This document shows, piece by piece, positions 24,756-37,942 of a stretch of 64,000 nt of DNA. The DNA is taken from positions 47,986,501 through 48,050,500 of the forward strand of contig NC_077240.1 of assembly GCF_947179165.1 (NCBI RefSeq). Reading direction: 5' to 3'. The notes under the pieces were generated by a model. That model did no database searches. It was not told where the DNA came from and saw only the letters and a program-made list of their open reading frames with translations. Made by a program: the position numbers and the translations under genes. The stretch is from Solanum dulcamara. Taxonomy: Eukaryota; Streptophyta; Magnoliopsida; Solanales; Solanaceae. How positions within the stretch are numbered: the first letter of the stretch is position 1; each line of letters starts with the position of its first letter.

Positions 24756-25572
24756 TGTCACGACCAGATTTTGGTCATGATGACGCCTACCATAAACCCC
24801 TAGTAAGCAAGCCAATCCAAGACAAGAAAAAGACTAAACTCAATCTAATTGAATAATTAATGACATAAGAAGGCGGAAGAAAAAGAAGATAACCAAATAA
24901 AAGTGGGGTCATGGTATAGATATGTAAATACGATACAAAATATACAAAAGGCCTGGTAGTGACCAAAATGAAAGGATGTACTGACACTAGACCAAACTCC
25001 GGACCTGGTATCACCGATACAGGAGCTACTAAGTACAAAAGCTGACAATATGTAACTATACAATATAGATCTGACTACCCAAAATACAAAATACGTGTTA
25101 GAGCGAAAGAGGAAGTGTAGCAAGTCTATGAATACTAAGAGCTCACTACGATCTGGAACTAGCACTGCTATAGATAATCAAGCGCGCGATAAGGGTGGCT
25201 CAAACTAGGAGCTGTATCCAAAAAGATGCAGAAGTGCTATGACTACCAAAACACGGGGTACTCTATAAGCATCATAGGCTGATCAACCTCAAAAAGAATA
25301 AAATACATAATAAGTAGCACGATGATACTAATAACAACAAGAAAGAAGCATAAAATCTATAATCTCAGGGAAAAAGGTACGGGAAGATGATACAATAATC
25401 AAGTAAACCCAACAAGTCATGTACTCTCAGCCATAACCTCAACTCATAAACAACCAAAAAATTACTCACCTGAGATACCAGCATAACAAAAGCAAGGCCT
25501 CGGGCCCAACATTTCAAAATTATAAGCAACCAAGGCATGAGCATAAGCCAAAAATCATAATAAGTGGCCAAC
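24756..25572 (-). repeat. 3' LTR of the minus-strand chromovirus, part 1
   Basis: Opens TGTCACGACCAGATTTTGG, matching the LTR at 35193 onward, including the phrase AGTGTAGCAAGTCT (25114 and 35556). Interrupted at CCAAC (25568-25572) by the solo LTR and resumed at 28761. Confidence 0.9.
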
Positions 25573-25959
25573 TGTAACACCCCAAAATTTGTTTCTGCAA
25601 AGACTCAAATATTTCTTCACGTGTGTGTAGACTCGAACCAAAGAACTTGTAATTTTATATATGAGTTAGGATTAATTCCTAAGTATTTGAAGTGTGTTTG
25701 ATATGTTTAGGGGTCATAAGGGATCTCTAACACCAAACTGAGTCTAAAGAATTCCGATCGATTAAGTTTTTGAATGAGTTAGTATAAGGGTCAACTTCAA
25801 ACGAGTATATCTCCTAGAATTTAATGAAATGGGTGGATAACGACCTACCAAATTAAATCTCTTTGAGTCTTTTTTCCAATGCCACCAAGTTTGTAATTTT
25901 TGGAGTTTGGAGTCAAAAAGTATGACCATTTTACTACAGACTAGTACTGCAGGAATTTT

Positions 25960-26135
25960 AGGCCTGGGCGACCACTCCAGGAATTTAGGCTTGGCGCTCC
26001 AGTGGCATCCGGCGCCACTACAGCGCCAGAAAATAGCCTCAGTAGTTTGGTCCTTGGCGCGACGCGCCACTATTAGGTGTGCATGGTTTTAAGCCCATTT
26101 TGGCTTGGCACTGCAGTGGCGCGATGCGCCACTAT
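25960..26135. repeat. GGCGC palindromic island in the solo LTR
   Basis: GGCGCGACGCGCC (26056-26068: perfect 6-bp arms around A), GGCGCGATGCGCC (26118-26130: 5-bp arms), and words such as TGGCGCTCCAG, CGGCGCCACTA and CAGCGCCAG nearby. Sharply GC-rich against an AT-rich LTR, about 390-560 bases from the LTR start. Confidence 0.85.
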
Positions 26136-27744
26136 AGCACATAATCACATTAGACTCCAATCCACTTCATCACACAACATCCTTATCAATATAACCTCTT
26201 CATTCACATCATCGTCAAATATCATCATTCACATCATCATTCACATCATTATTCACATCATCACCAAACATCATCATCACATCATCATTAAACATCTACT
26301 CCAAAATCCTTATTTAATTCTATGTTCAATTTATAGAGATAAAAGGACATTCTAACTCTACCAAGGTTTCGTTTCTTTTTATGCCCTTCACATTCATAAC
26401 TATCCCAAAATTCTCATATAACTAAAAATCAATTTTTATCAAACTCATGTAAATGAATACCTCATTTCACTATAAAAAATAATATTATTTTTATTATACA
26501 TAAAAACCATCAATCTCAACCTCAAGACAAATTATGACCAAAAAGAAAATCTCATCTTGGTTTCATGTGAATGAATACATGAATCCATAATCTCAACAAA
26601 CTCAACTCAAGAACATTATTAATATATGAATTTATATACAAAACAAATTCAAGAAACATTCATAGAAGGTTCAAATATTTCACAACTTCCATCCATCACA
26701 TCTATGGGCATATGGAAGAACTCAATCCATATTTTAAGTTAGTCTTACATACCTTAGAGTAGATTTTAAAGAAACCTTTTTGTTGGGTCTTCAATGGGAA
26801 GCTTGAATCCTTGAGCTTTTGAGGGCAAATCTTGTTGGAGATGTTTGGAAGAGAAGAGGGGATGAAGATTAGGGTTTTGGGAGGTGAGAAGGCTGAAAAA
26901 AATGATCCCAAAACATTCTATGTTAGGGTATATATGTTTAGGGAAAATGCCCAAGTTACCCCTCTTCAAAATCTGGAAAACTGGGCAAAAATCTTGCTGG
27001 CGCTATATGTGATTTGCATGATTTGATTTGATTGGAGTCTTATGAACATTTTGAAAATAAATGATCTTCCGAGAAGGAGTTTTAAATAAATGATTTATGA
27101 ACATTTTTGCATAAACTATTTATACACTATTTTGAGTTTAAAGAGTGATTATTTTCATTCTTGATTTAGAAAGAGTTTAAGCATAAATGGAGTTTGAAAA
27201 AGTCTCTTAAATTCTCATTTTTGAACATGAGTATTTTGAGTATAAATGAGTTGAGCATTTTTACTTTAAAATGTCGATTTTTGAGATTGAGTTGAGATTG
27301 TATCAATTTTAAAGAGAAGAGTTTGATGATTTGAGATGAGTTGATTTGAAAGAAGGTCCAATGAGGCCAGATTTGATTTGAGTTTTGAAAAGAGTCCAAT
27401 AAGACTAAATGAGTTGATTTGAAAGAGTCCAATGAGACTAAATGAGTATTTTGAGTATTTTACTCACTTGATAGATATGAGCATATTGAGTCTTGGGAGG
27501 AGTATCGAGCACCGAATTGGGTAAGAGTATAGTCCATACTCGAACCAATAAACTACGTCGCCAAACAAGGAGAGGATTGAACCGTTAAAGTTGGATGTTT
27601 CCTAAATTATTGTCCTGACATGATAGGACTTGATTGGTTATGGATCCATGATTATTAATTCGTTCTTACCCTAGCAAGGTATGAACGGATGTGGCAATAA
27701 CATCGGCTTATTGTACTATCACTCGCTCATATGGTGATAGTTGT

Positions 27745-28115
27745 CTGTTAGAGAAACTCCCAATTAAATGGATTGTGCTTGATATGATTGGTTTGATTGT
27801 GATTGTAGATGATTGAGTTGAATTGTAAAACATTGCATAACTTAATTTGCATATCTATTGAATTGAGTCCTTTGAATTTATGGTGGAGTTGATTGCATAT
27901 GCTTGGATTGGATTGAATCAGAATATACATGGTTGGATTGGATTGGATGATATGTGATTTGATTATGTATGATTTGATCGGATTAGGTGATATGTGATGG
28001 ATTGGATTAAATGATATGTGATCGGATAGTGTATGATTGGATTGGATCAAATTGTATATGATTTGATTGAACTGTATTGTACATGATTGGATTGAATTGT
28101 ATGGTATATGATTGG
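27745..28115. repeat. Low-complexity GATTGGATTG/ATATGTGAT tract
   Basis: Repeated short phrases GATTGGATTG, GATATGTGAT and GTATGATTTGAT on one strand, C-poor, part of the solo LTR. The 65-100 codon open frames on the minus strand arise from C/G strand asymmetry and are not genes. Confidence 0.8.
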
Positions 28116-28760
28116 TCTTTGTCTAAAAATTGTATTCTTACTTTAGACTTATGACACTTTGATTGAATCTCTCTTATCTTTCTGATTTGAGATATTTGAA
28201 CCAACGTTGTTCTTCCTTGAGGTATGTTTCATTCTGCCATATTACATACTCGTACATTTCATGTACTGACGTCCATTTGGGCATGCATTGTTTCATGATG
28301 TAGAGACAAGTTTAAGAGATCATCAATAGGAGCACCATTGAGGATCTATACACACTCAGCGTATTGGTGATCCTTCCCTACATTTGGAGGACACCGCTTA
28401 TGTCATTCTTGCGTCGAGTTAGCCATGAACATGTCATTGGCACCAATTAGATAGTAGTGATATAGGCTTCATAGACTAGATAGTGATGGGTCGATTGAGT
28501 ATTTTCTTTCTTTGAATTATTCTTGTCAAACTATTTTTAACGACATAGATTGGAGTTCGATTTGTTGGCCCATGGCCTTTATTCTTTGAGTTAGATTGAT
28601 GATTTGAGTTGCCCACTAAATTATTTATTTATTTTAAACTTCCGCTGGTTGATTGATATTGAATGGATGTGTGATTGGACCAAGTGGTTCGCTTGGGGAC
28701 CAGCAATTGTCTTCGAGTGCCGATCACTTCTAGGGTACCCTCTCAGGGCGTGACACCAAC

Positions 28761-30364
28761 CGAACCAAATAATTCAACAATCGGTATCCTAAGTTCAAAT
28801 CACCTAGGAGCAATATCTAAGTATTCTAAAAGTTATAACCAAGGCAAGATATCACTTAGACTAAGGATCCAACAACTAAAACCCGAACTAGTCACTATCG
28901 ATGATCATCGATTCTAAATTTCTCAATGTATCACAACATCTAAATCACCAACCTAAGCATACACTACTACTCAAGATATATCAATTCTAGCCAAACCAAG
29001 TCTAACAAAAATTACCCATAACCTACCTCAAAGCCAAAACCGTATTTGAACCATTAAATTTGAGTCTTTCCTTTTCGGTCCACCTCCAATGATGTCACTC
29101 TATCAAAATATCAAAGAACACATCAACAATCTCAACCCACAAGATATTCGAGAAGTGTATGAATAAACAATGGCAAATATGTGAGGGATGATCAAACTTG
29201 ACCTTCTTGGAGTAATACCCTAGACCCCTTTCTTAAAGACGAGAGAGAGACTTGAGAAAACTTGAGGAGTTAGGGTTTGCATCTTAGAAGCTGAGGAAGA
29301 GTAAATGAGAATAGGAGGACTTTGGGTCTTATAGATAGGTGAAATTTTGCCTACAAAATGACCTCATTTTGTGTTAAAACACAAGGAAAAGAGCAAAATG
29401 CCCTTTAAAATTTTGGCCAAAACTGGCTTCACGGACCCCTTCATGGTTCGTGGTGCTCACCACGGCTCGTGGTGGTGTCCCGTGGTAAGGGACTTGGAAA
29501 AATCTCAAAAAAAGGGCCTGCTGGGTAAACTCTGAAGTTTCTTCACGGGGGATTTAACAGTCCGTGCAACGCATCACGGCCTATGAAGAGTGGCCATGGT
29601 GCAGGTCCTGCAGAAGGCCTACAAAGGTTCCCTCCACGGATTACTACATGGTCTGTGAAATGCTCCATGAGCTGTGGTGGTTGTTCGTCGCCTGTGCCTT
29701 GGAATGTTTTTTGAGGACTTTGAGGATGGCTCATCACGGAGGTCTTTACAGTGCGTGGTGATCACAATGGTCCGTGTTCCACCTTTGTGATCCATGCCTG
29801 CAGGATTGAGCCTCTGAATCACCACCACGGAGGATCACCATAGGGAGTACTGCATTTCATGGCTCTTGATGGCCTTCCGTGGTTGGTTCCTGGTGCTATT
29901 TTTTTGCATCTTTCTGCACTTTCATTCTCTATTTCTATTTTGAATAGGAACTTCCCAAATTCTCCTAGGAGCTTACACCAACTGAAAATGGCATCCCGAA
30001 GCTAACCTTACTGACAAAATTTTTATCCGAGCGCGTTTACTCAAAAAGTTGGCCAAAGTCAAACTAGGCTCAACCTTAAAGCGAAAACCCAAACCAACCT
30101 TCCTGCTAGACCAAAATGGACCTTCCAAAGCTGATGAAACCGTCAGAATTCTCACACGATGTCCGAATCTCCAGATTTTGACCAAAGTCAACTCTATCAA
30201 ACCTTAAGCCTCTAAAATGGCCAACCACTTCCAAAACTCAAACGGACACCCTATGGAGAATGCCACCTATCCCGACATCATATTAGGGCTATTAAGAAAC
30301 TATGGGAAGGTTTAAAATGGTAAAAACACATAAAAGCATAAAAATGATCTTAGAGATCATTACA
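28761..30364 (-). repeat. 3' LTR of the minus-strand chromovirus, part 2
   Basis: Continues the LTR to GAGATCATTACA. The palindromic cluster of the CCACGG/CCGTGG type at about 29430-29900 includes CACCACGGCTCGTGGTG at 29458-29474. It corresponds to 36320-37937 in the other LTR. Without the nested insert this LTR is about 2.42 kb against 2.75 kb for its partner. Confidence 0.9.
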
Positions 30365-30422
30365 ACATCCAATACTAAAAGGATTTTCATCCTCAAAAGT
30401 CAAGAGAGAGAGGTAACTGGTG

Positions 30423-31830
30423 GTTGAAAAAAATTAGGATATCGGGTCCGCATGTCCTGCTCGGTCTCCCAAGTAGCTTCCTCGATCGGTTGGTGGCTCC
30501 ACTGGACTTTCATAGATGGAATCTCCTTTGACCTCAACTTCCTAACCTGTCTGTCCAAAATAGTTAAAAGCTCCTCCTCGAAGGCTAAGGACTCATCAAA
30601 CTGAACTGAATCCCACTAAAGTATGTGAGCCTCATCAGAGCTGTACCGCCGTAGCATAGACACATGAAACATAGGGTGAACACCTGATAGTTCTAGGGGA
30701 AAGGATAACTCATAAGCTACCTCCCCTACCCGTCTCAAGATCTCAAAAGGACCAATAAACAATGGCCCTTTATGGGAGACACTCGCAGGAATACCCAGTC
30801 TCCAACCATAAACTCCAAAGGACGAATACTTCGATCAGCATAAATCTTCTACCTTCTCTGGGAAGTACAAAGCCTTTCCTGTTTCATACAAACTCTATCC
30901 ATCGAGTCACGCAACAAATTAGTGCCCCAAGGCCTAACCTCAAAAGCATCAAACCAGCCTACTGGGGAACGACATCTCCTACCATACAATGCCTCAAAGT
31001 GAGCCATCACAATGCTCAAATGGTAGCTATTATTATAAGCGAGCTCTGCCAAAGCCAAGGACTAATCCCACTAACCTCTAAAATCAATAACACAGGCCCG
31101 CAAAATGTCTTCTAAGACCTGAATAGTCCTTTTTGACTGACCATCGGTTTGAGGGTGGAAATTTGTGCTAAGATCAACTCGGGTACTGAACTCCATATGA
31201 ATAAACCTCCAAAAATGTGAAGTAAACTGAGTACCATGGTCAAAAATGATAAATACAGCACCCCATGCAATCGGACTAGCTCTCGGATATAGATTTGAGC
31301 CAACTTTTGTGAAGTGTAGGTAGTCTGGACCGGTAAGAAGTGAGCAGACTTAGTCAGTTGATATACAATTATCTAAATAGAATCAAAACCTTAGAAGGTA
31401 CATGGTAAACCAACTACAAAAGCCATAGCTATCTGCTCCCACTTTCATTTTGGAATGGGTAGTCACTGGGTCAAACCTCCTAGCCTTTGATACTCAAACT
31501 TGACCTGCCTATAGTTCAAGTACATAGCCACAAAAGCTACAATGTCCTGCTTCATCCCACACCACCAGTAATGCTTCTGTAGGTCACGATACATCTTTGC
31601 TGCACCAGGATGAATGGAATATCTGGCATAATGGGCCTTATCAAGGATGAGCCTGAGTAGATCTCCAACTCTAGGAACACAGATATGACCCTTAATCCTC
31701 AAAATGCCCTCCGAATTAAAGTTCGCATTACTATCTTCCCCACTGAGTACCTTATCATAAATCACCACCCTCAGCTGTGGGTCCTCAAATGGCTATTCCC
31801 AAATCTGCTCCATCAAGGAAGACCTAGCCT
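30423..31830 (-). pseudogene. Integrase and chromodomain of the minus-strand chromovirus
   Basis: Minus-strand reading. Zinc finger: HYARYSIHPGAAKMYRDL keeps both His, but the Cys pair reads MYLNYRQVK where the family has C-x2-C, so both Cys are Tyr. Core: WKWEQIAMAFVVGLPCTF and AQIYIRELVRLHGV, then LAELAYNNSYHLSIVMAHFE and ALYGRRCRSPVGWF. C-terminus: GPFEILRRVGEVAYELSFPL and LSGVHPMFHVSMLRRY. The chromodomain at about 30585-30425 reads without a stop: LTILDRQVRKLRSKEIPSMK, VQWSHQPIEEATWETEQDMR, then TRYPNFF. It is the best-preserved protein stretch of this element. Confidence 0.9.
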
Positions 31831-31879
31831 CTACACAAACAAGTACCTTATCGAACTCAGAAATATCAAGGAGAACTAT

Positions 31880-33090
31880 CTGGTTAGCTAAGGAGTGAAT
31901 ATTTAAAGCTAGAGGTCGCTTCTCAACTGATAAGAATGCCAAACTCCCTATGCTCACTTCCTTCCATTCAAAGCATCTGCTACCATATTTACCTTGCTCG
32001 GGTGATAGAGAATAGTGACATCATAGTCCTTCAGTAACTCCAACCCCTGCACTGTCTCAAATTAAGGTCTTTCTGGCTGAATATGTACTGAAGACTATGG
32101 TGGTTAGTGTAGATCTCAAAATGGGATACATACAAGTAATGCCTCCAAATCTTCCATGCGAAAACTACCACTGCCAACTCTAAATCATGTGTGGGGTAGT
32201 TCCGTTCATGCACCTTCAGCTGCCTGGAAGCATACGCAATAACTCTACTATGCTGCATCAGAATTTAACCCAATCCAACAACTGAGGCCTCATAATACAT
32301 TGTAAATCCATGTCCCTCGACAATAGGAGTAAGAATTGGAGCTGAGGTCAACAAGGCTTTGAGCTTCAGGAAGCTCGCCTCACACTTGTCAGACCACAGG
32401 AAAAGAACATTTTTCAGAGTCAATCTGGTCAAAAGTTCTGCAATAGAAGAGAACCCCTCAACAAACTGCCTGTAATACCCTGCCAACCCGACAAAAACTA
32501 TGAACCTCGTTAGGAGAAGTGGGCCTACCCCAATTGCAAACTGCTGCTACCTTTGCTGGATCTACCATAATCCCTTCTTTGGACACCACGTGCCTCAGGA
32601 ATAGCACAGACTCAAGTCAAAATTCATACTTAGTGAATTTGGCATACAACTATTGATGTCGCAAGATTTGAAATACTATCCTCAAGTGCTGCTCATGCTC
32701 CTCTCTACTCCCGGAGTAGACTAGAATGTCATTAATGAATACACTGAAAAAAAGTCCAAATGGGGCCTAAACACACAATTCATCAAATCCATAAATATTG
32801 CGGGGGAATTAGTCAACCCAAAAGATATGACTAAGAACTCATAGTGCCTGTATCGAGTTTTAAAAGCAGTCTTAGGGATATCTGACTCCCTAATCCTTAA
32901 CTGGTGATACCCTGACCTCAAGTCTATCTTAGAGAACAAGGATGCACCCTGGATCTGGTCAAATAGATCAGCAATCCGTGGCATTAGGTACCTATTCTTG
33001 ATGGTCACCTTATTTAGGTGTCTGTAATCAATGCACATACGTAAGGTACCATTCTTTTCTTTACAAACAGCATAGGAGCACCCCAATGAG
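31880..33090 (-). pseudogene. RT and RNase H of the minus-strand chromovirus
   Basis: RT (33086-32721): [80 protein letters not shown]. After a frameshift the catalytic box reads [10 protein letters not shown] (codons at 32739-32728); family FIDD, so the first Asp of the pair is Asn. The thumb and connection follow: AGYYRQFVEGFSSIAELL, LTSAPILTP. RNase H (about 32486-32030): [40 protein letters not shown], then [18 protein letters not shown]. Stops and shifts throughout. Confidence 0.9.
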
Positions 33091-33369
33091 ATATAATGAG
33101 AGTGATAAAACCCTTACCCAAGAGGTCTTGGAGCTATACCTTAAGCTCTCTCAACTCAACTTGAGCCATCCGATACGGTTGAATAGAGACTGGTTATGTA
33201 CCCAGCTCAACATCAATGCCAAAATCAATGTCGCACTCAGAAGGGAGACCAAGTTAATCGATAGGAAATACATCAGGGAACTCTCGGACCAATGGAACCA
33301 AATCAATAGAAAGAGTGTCAGCACTAGTGTCACGTACATAATCAAAATAGGCTAGACACCCTTCCCCAC

Positions 33370-33830
33370 TAACTATTGAGCCCTAAGGAAGGAAATCATA
33401 TCACACGGTACATGGCTAACTGTACTTGAACACACGACCGTAGGGATGCCGGGCATACACAAAGTAACAGTCTTGGAGAAGAAATTCAAAACCGCATGAT
33501 GAGTAGACAACCAGTCCATGCCTTGAATCAAATCAAAGTCTACCATATCTAGCATAATCAGGTCTTCTCTAGTATCATAACCTACCATAGTCACCACACA
33601 GGATTGATACACTCGATCCACTACTAAAGAATCACCTACGGGGATAGCTACACACATAGGCACAGGTAATGGCTCATATAAATCATCCCATTGAGTAGAA
33701 TAAAGAGAAGACACATATGAGTAAGTAGACCCCCGATAAAATAAAGCATAGGCAGGCTGCTGAGAGATGGAGATCATACCTGTGATGACGACATCTGATT
33801 TCTCCGCCTCCGATCAACCCATAAAGGCAT
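33370..33830 (-). pseudogene. Protease region of the minus-strand chromovirus
   Basis: 134-codon open stretch (33777-33373). ALFYRGSTYSYVSSLY corresponds to the aspartic protease motif (family D-P-G-S-T-Y-S-Y), with the catalytic Asp replaced by Tyr and Pro by Arg. Then VVDRVYQSCVVTMVGYDTRE and MVDFDLIQGMDWLSTHHAVL, the conserved second block. The protease would have cut the polyprotein in the particle; with Asp lost it is inactive. Confidence 0.88.
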
Positions 33831-35060
33831 ACATATGATTGCGTCCACCCCAACCACCAATCCGGCCTGCCTGGGGACCACCCTTAGTACCCTAAGACTC
33901 ACCTCTACCACTCTGCACAATCTCTTTAGGCGTCTAGACTAAGGCCCTGAACCAGATAACCCTGATGCATCTGGCATCTACGGTGGCTAATAGTAGGACA
34001 CTACCTAATAAAGTGACCGATCATACCATATTCATTACACGGTCTTCTAAATAAACCACCCTGTGATGTCCCAGCTTAGCCTAAATAGACACCACCCAAA
34101 TACCCAAAATTCTGACCTCGAGAAGATTGACCCGATGTCTGGCTGCTCTGACCTCCAACACCTGCTGATCCACTATTGGTAAGCTATAAGGCTGCCTATA
34201 CTATTTTACTGGGTGGATACTGTTATGGATGGCCTCTGCCAAAAGAACCCCTACCGTGAGACTAGTGCTCGCTAAAACTGCCCTGACGACGAGGCCTATT
34301 GTCGCTGCCTCTATAGGCCTCACGACATATAGCCTCAATAGTATGGGCATGGTCTACTCTCTGTAAGAATGAACTACCCGCTTCAACCATATTCTCTATA
34401 GGCAACCTCAAGGGAATAGATAACCCTCTAATAAATTAGTATACCCGCTCCTCCTTGATTGGCATTATCATGGTAGCATACCTAGAGAGCTCATGAAACT
34501 GAGACTCATACTCTATGACCTTCATCGATCCCTGTACCAGTGATATAAACTCATCTCTCAATCTTTCCCTTAAGCTGCGGGGTACATACTTCTATAAGGA
34601 CTCAGAGAACTGAGTCCATGACATGGGCGGCGATCTCGCTGGTCTGCAGCTAAGATAAGATCTCCACCACTGCTTTGCTGGTCCATTCAGTTAGAAAGTA
34701 GTATAATCGACCCCATGGGACTCCACCAATCCGAGGTTATGCAACCTCTCCAGGAAACTAATCAAAAACTCATGGGCATCCTCACCCGCGACACTAGAGA
34801 ACATGGGAGGACCCAATATGATAAACCTCCCTAACATCTTCTACTCCTTCACAGTCATAAACGACCTCGCTTCCATGTGTTGAAAAACCATAGGAATAGG
34901 CTGAATCACCTTTACACCAAGATAGGGCTCTATCTATTGGTGCAGGAGGTCCTTGTCCACTCCGATTGGATCTCATCCTTGCTATATGAGAAAGATTGAA
35001 ACAAATATTGGATTTAGACGTGTTCATCATCATTAATGCATGATCAAAAACAAAAATAGT
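33830..35060 (-). pseudogene. gag of the minus-strand chromovirus
   Basis: Reading right to left, an N-terminal open stretch (35033-34794) with IARMRSNRSGQGPP, followed by heavily broken capsid sequence. Near 34060-34020 a zinc-knuckle remnant reads PCNEYGMIGHFIR (family C-x2-C-x3-GH). Little more is secure. Placement between primer site and protease supports the call more than the sequence does. Confidence 0.7.
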
Positions 35061-35178
35061 GAATTAATTCCTAATAATGTCCTATAGCCTCTCAAAGATT
35101 AGATACAGACATCATTATACTGATCTGCGGGACTCTACTAGACACTATCTCTTATAATAGTGAGACCGATGAACCTAA

Positions 35179-35189
35179 GCTTTGATCCA
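35179..35189 (-). other. Primer-binding site, decayed
   Basis: Minus strand TGGATCAAAGC against TGGTATCAGAGC: one base missing and one G-to-A change, followed by TTAGGTTCA, the normal continuation in this group. Three bases from the LTR. Confidence 0.75.
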
Positions 35190-35192
35190 CTA

Positions 35193-37937
35193 TTTAATGA
35201 CCATATTCTAGGTCATGATAATGCCTACTATAACCCCTAAGTAGGCAAGCCAACCCAAGACAAGCGACACACAAAACTCAATCTAATTGAATAATTAATA
35301 ATATAACAAGGTAAAAGCAAATCAAGATAATGAAAGAAAAGTCGGGCCATAGTATAGATATGCAAATACGATACAAAGTATACAAAAGTCCCAATAGTGA
35401 CCAAAATGAAATGATGAACTGGCACTGGACCAAACTCCAGACCTAGTGTCACCGATACAGGAGCTACTAAGTACAAAAGCTGATAATATGTATAACTATA
35501 CAATACACATCTGATTTCCCAAAATACAAAATACATGTCAGAGAAAAAGAGGGAGTGTAGCAAGTCTTTGAACGCTGGAAGCTCACCACAATCCAGAACT
35601 AGCACCGCTATGGATGATCAGGCGCGCGCTGATGGTGGCTCAAACTGGGAGGTACATTCATAAAGATGTAGAAGTGCAGTATGAGTACCAAAACATGGGA
35701 TACTCAGTAGGCATCATAGTCCGACTGAGCTCAGAAAGAATAAAATACAAAATAAGTAGAACCATGATACTACTAACAACAAGATAGAAGTATAAAATCT
35801 AAGATCTTGGGGAAAAGGCATGGGAAGATCATATAGTAATCAAGTAAACCCAAAAAGTCATGTAATCTTAACCATAACCTCAACTCATAAACTACCAAAA
35901 AATACTCAAATGTAAACTCGTAATTATGGCAAAAACAATCTTCCAAAAGTATCATAAAAGGACCGGAATAACCATCGAGCTCATCAATGAATAGGGGCAA
36001 CCAAAATATGTATTAACGGGATACCCATAATTTACACCTCGAGATTATCATCAAAATAATACCATAAATAAGGTATCACCGTATTTCATTTAAATTTCTT
36101 ATACTTAGGCATCAATCAAAAGTCTTATCCTCTCATTTTACTCTTTTTTTTGAAAAGGTTTTTAACACTGGTGAGGTAAATAAGACAAGTAGCAGGTCAA
36201 AAAATCATACATTACTCACCTCAGACACCGACATACCGGAAGCACAGCCTCGGTTCCAATATTTCAAAATCATAAGAAACCAAGGCATGAACATAAGCCA
36301 AAAATCATAATAAGTTTCCAACCGAACCAACCAAGTCAACAATCGACATCCTAAGTTCAAATCACCTAGGATCAATATCTAAGGATTCTAAATGATGTAA
36401 CCAAGGTAGGAAATCACCTAGACTAAGGATCCAATGACTAAAACCCGAACTAGTTACTATCAATGATCATTGATTCTAAATTTCTCAATGGGATCACAAT
36501 ACCTAAATCACCAACCTAAGCGTACACTACTACTCAAGATATATCAATTCTAGCTAAGCAAAGTCTAACAAAGGCAAACTATAACCTACCTCAAAGCCAA
36601 ACCCGCACCCGAACCGTTAAATTTGAGTCTTTCCTTTTCGATCCACCTCCAAATGATATCACTCTATCAAAATATCAAAGAACACATCAACAATCTCAAC
36701 CCACAAGATATTCGAGGAGTGTATGAATAAATAATGGCAAATATGTGATGGAAGAGAAAACTTGACCTTCTTGGACTGAAACTCTAGACCCCTTTCTTGA
36801 AGATGAGAGAGAAACTTGAGGACTTAGGGTTTGGGTCTTAGAAGGTGAGAGAGAGTAAATGAGAGTAGGAGGACTTTGGGTCTTATATATATGTGAAATT
36901 TTTCCTACAAAATGAACTCATTTTGTGTTAAAACACAGGGAAAAGATCAAAATGCCCTTTAAGAATTCTGGCTAGAACTGGCTTCACGGGACCCCTTCAC
37001 GGTCCGTGGTGTGTCCCATGGTAAGGTATTCAGAAAACTCTCAAAAAAGGGCCTGCAGGGTAGCCTCTAAAGTTTTTTTATAGGGGCTTTAATGGTCCAT
37101 GCAAAGAATCATGGCCCGTGAGGAGTGGATGTGGTGTAGGTCCTGCAGAAGGCCTGCAAAAGTGCCCTCTATGGATTACTCCACATTCCTTGAAACTCTC
37201 CATGAGCCATGGTGGTCATCCATGGTCTGGACCTTGGAATATTTTTTGAGGACTGTGAGGATAGCTCATCATGGAGGTCTTTACGGCCCGTGGTGATCAT
37301 AACGGTCCATGGTCCTCCTTTGTGGTCCATGCCTACAAGATTAAGCCTTTGAATCACCACCATGGGGCTCACCACGGGGTGTGGTGTATTTCATGGCCCG
37401 TGATGGCCTTTTGTGGTCAGTTCCTGGTGCAATTTTTCTTCATCTTTTCACACTTTTATTCTCTATTTTTATTTTGAACAAAAACTTCCCAAATTCTCTC
37501 GGGGGCTTACACCAACTAAAAATGGCATCGTGGAGCTTACCATGCTAATTTGTTTTTCATCCGAGCAAGTTTACTCAAAAAATTGACCGAATTCAAACTA
37601 GGCCCAACCTTAAAGTTAAAATGGCAAAGCCACCCAAAATCAAAAAAAAGACTCCAAAACCCAAATCAACCTTCCTTCTAAACCAAAATGGACCTTCTGA
37701 AGCTGATGGAACCATCATAATTTTCACACGATGCCTGAATCTCCAGATGTTGACCAAAGTTAACTCTATCAAACCTTAAGCCTTTAAAATATCCAAACCA
37801 CTTCCAAAACTTAAATAAACACCCTAGGAAGTGTGCTACCCATTTTGACATCACATAAGGGCTATCAAGAAGCTACGAGAAGGGTTAAAATGGTAAAAAT
37901 TTGCAAAATTATGAAAATAACCTTAGAGGTCATTACA
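35193..37937 (-). repeat. 5' LTR of the minus-strand chromovirus
   Basis: 2745 bp, from TTTAATGACCATATTCTAGG to GAGGTCATTACA, followed by ATATT. It matches 24756-30364 minus the nested insert. A palindromic CCACGG/CCGTGG cluster lies at about 36970-37430. Open frames within (for example 122 codons at 35237-35605) are also present, altered, in the other LTR copy and are not protein-like. Confidence 0.9.
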
Positions 37938-37942
37938 ATATT

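Larger units (their letters stand above)
25573..28755 (+). repeat. Solo LTR (3.2 kb) nested in the LTR of the minus-strand element
   Basis: Starts TGTAACACCCC, ends GGGCGTGACA, with a perfect duplication CCAAC (25568-25572 and 28756-28760). No gag/pol. Plus orientation is inferred from the CGTGACA end. It has a GGCGC palindromic island (25960-26135), ATC-rich low-complexity DNA at about 26205-26295 and a long GATTGGATTG-rich tract (27745-28115). Splice-like words are also present. Short open frames inside (up to about 100 codons) have no protein-like features. Confidence 0.88.
24756..37937 (-). mobile_element. Ty3/gypsy chromovirus (Tekay/Del-like) on the minus strand, complete but dead
   Basis: Complete element with a perfect target duplication ATATT (24751-24755 and 37938-37942). 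Reading on the minus strand: 5' LTR 37937-35193, primer site about 35189-35179, gag, protease, RT, RNase H, integrase, chromodomain (about 30585-30425), 3' LTR 30364-24756. The 3' LTR carries a nested solo LTR (25573-28755). In a stretch of about 160 bases compared by eye (about 28890-29040 against 36450-36610) I count roughly 15 differences between the LTRs. That is more than in the conserved stretches of the plus-strand element, so this copy may be older. The polyprotein is full of stops. Confidence 0.92.

Noticed and set aside
26205..26295. Coding His-rich repeat (HIIIHIII) in a plus-strand frame at 26077-26355
   Set aside because: It is ATC/CAT-rich low-complexity DNA inside a solo LTR, with no conserved frame.
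35237..35605. 122-codon minus-strand open frame, with a partner at 24787-25165
   Set aside because: Both are in LTRs of the same element. The similarity comes from LTR identity, the frames differ by shifts, and no protein family is recognised.
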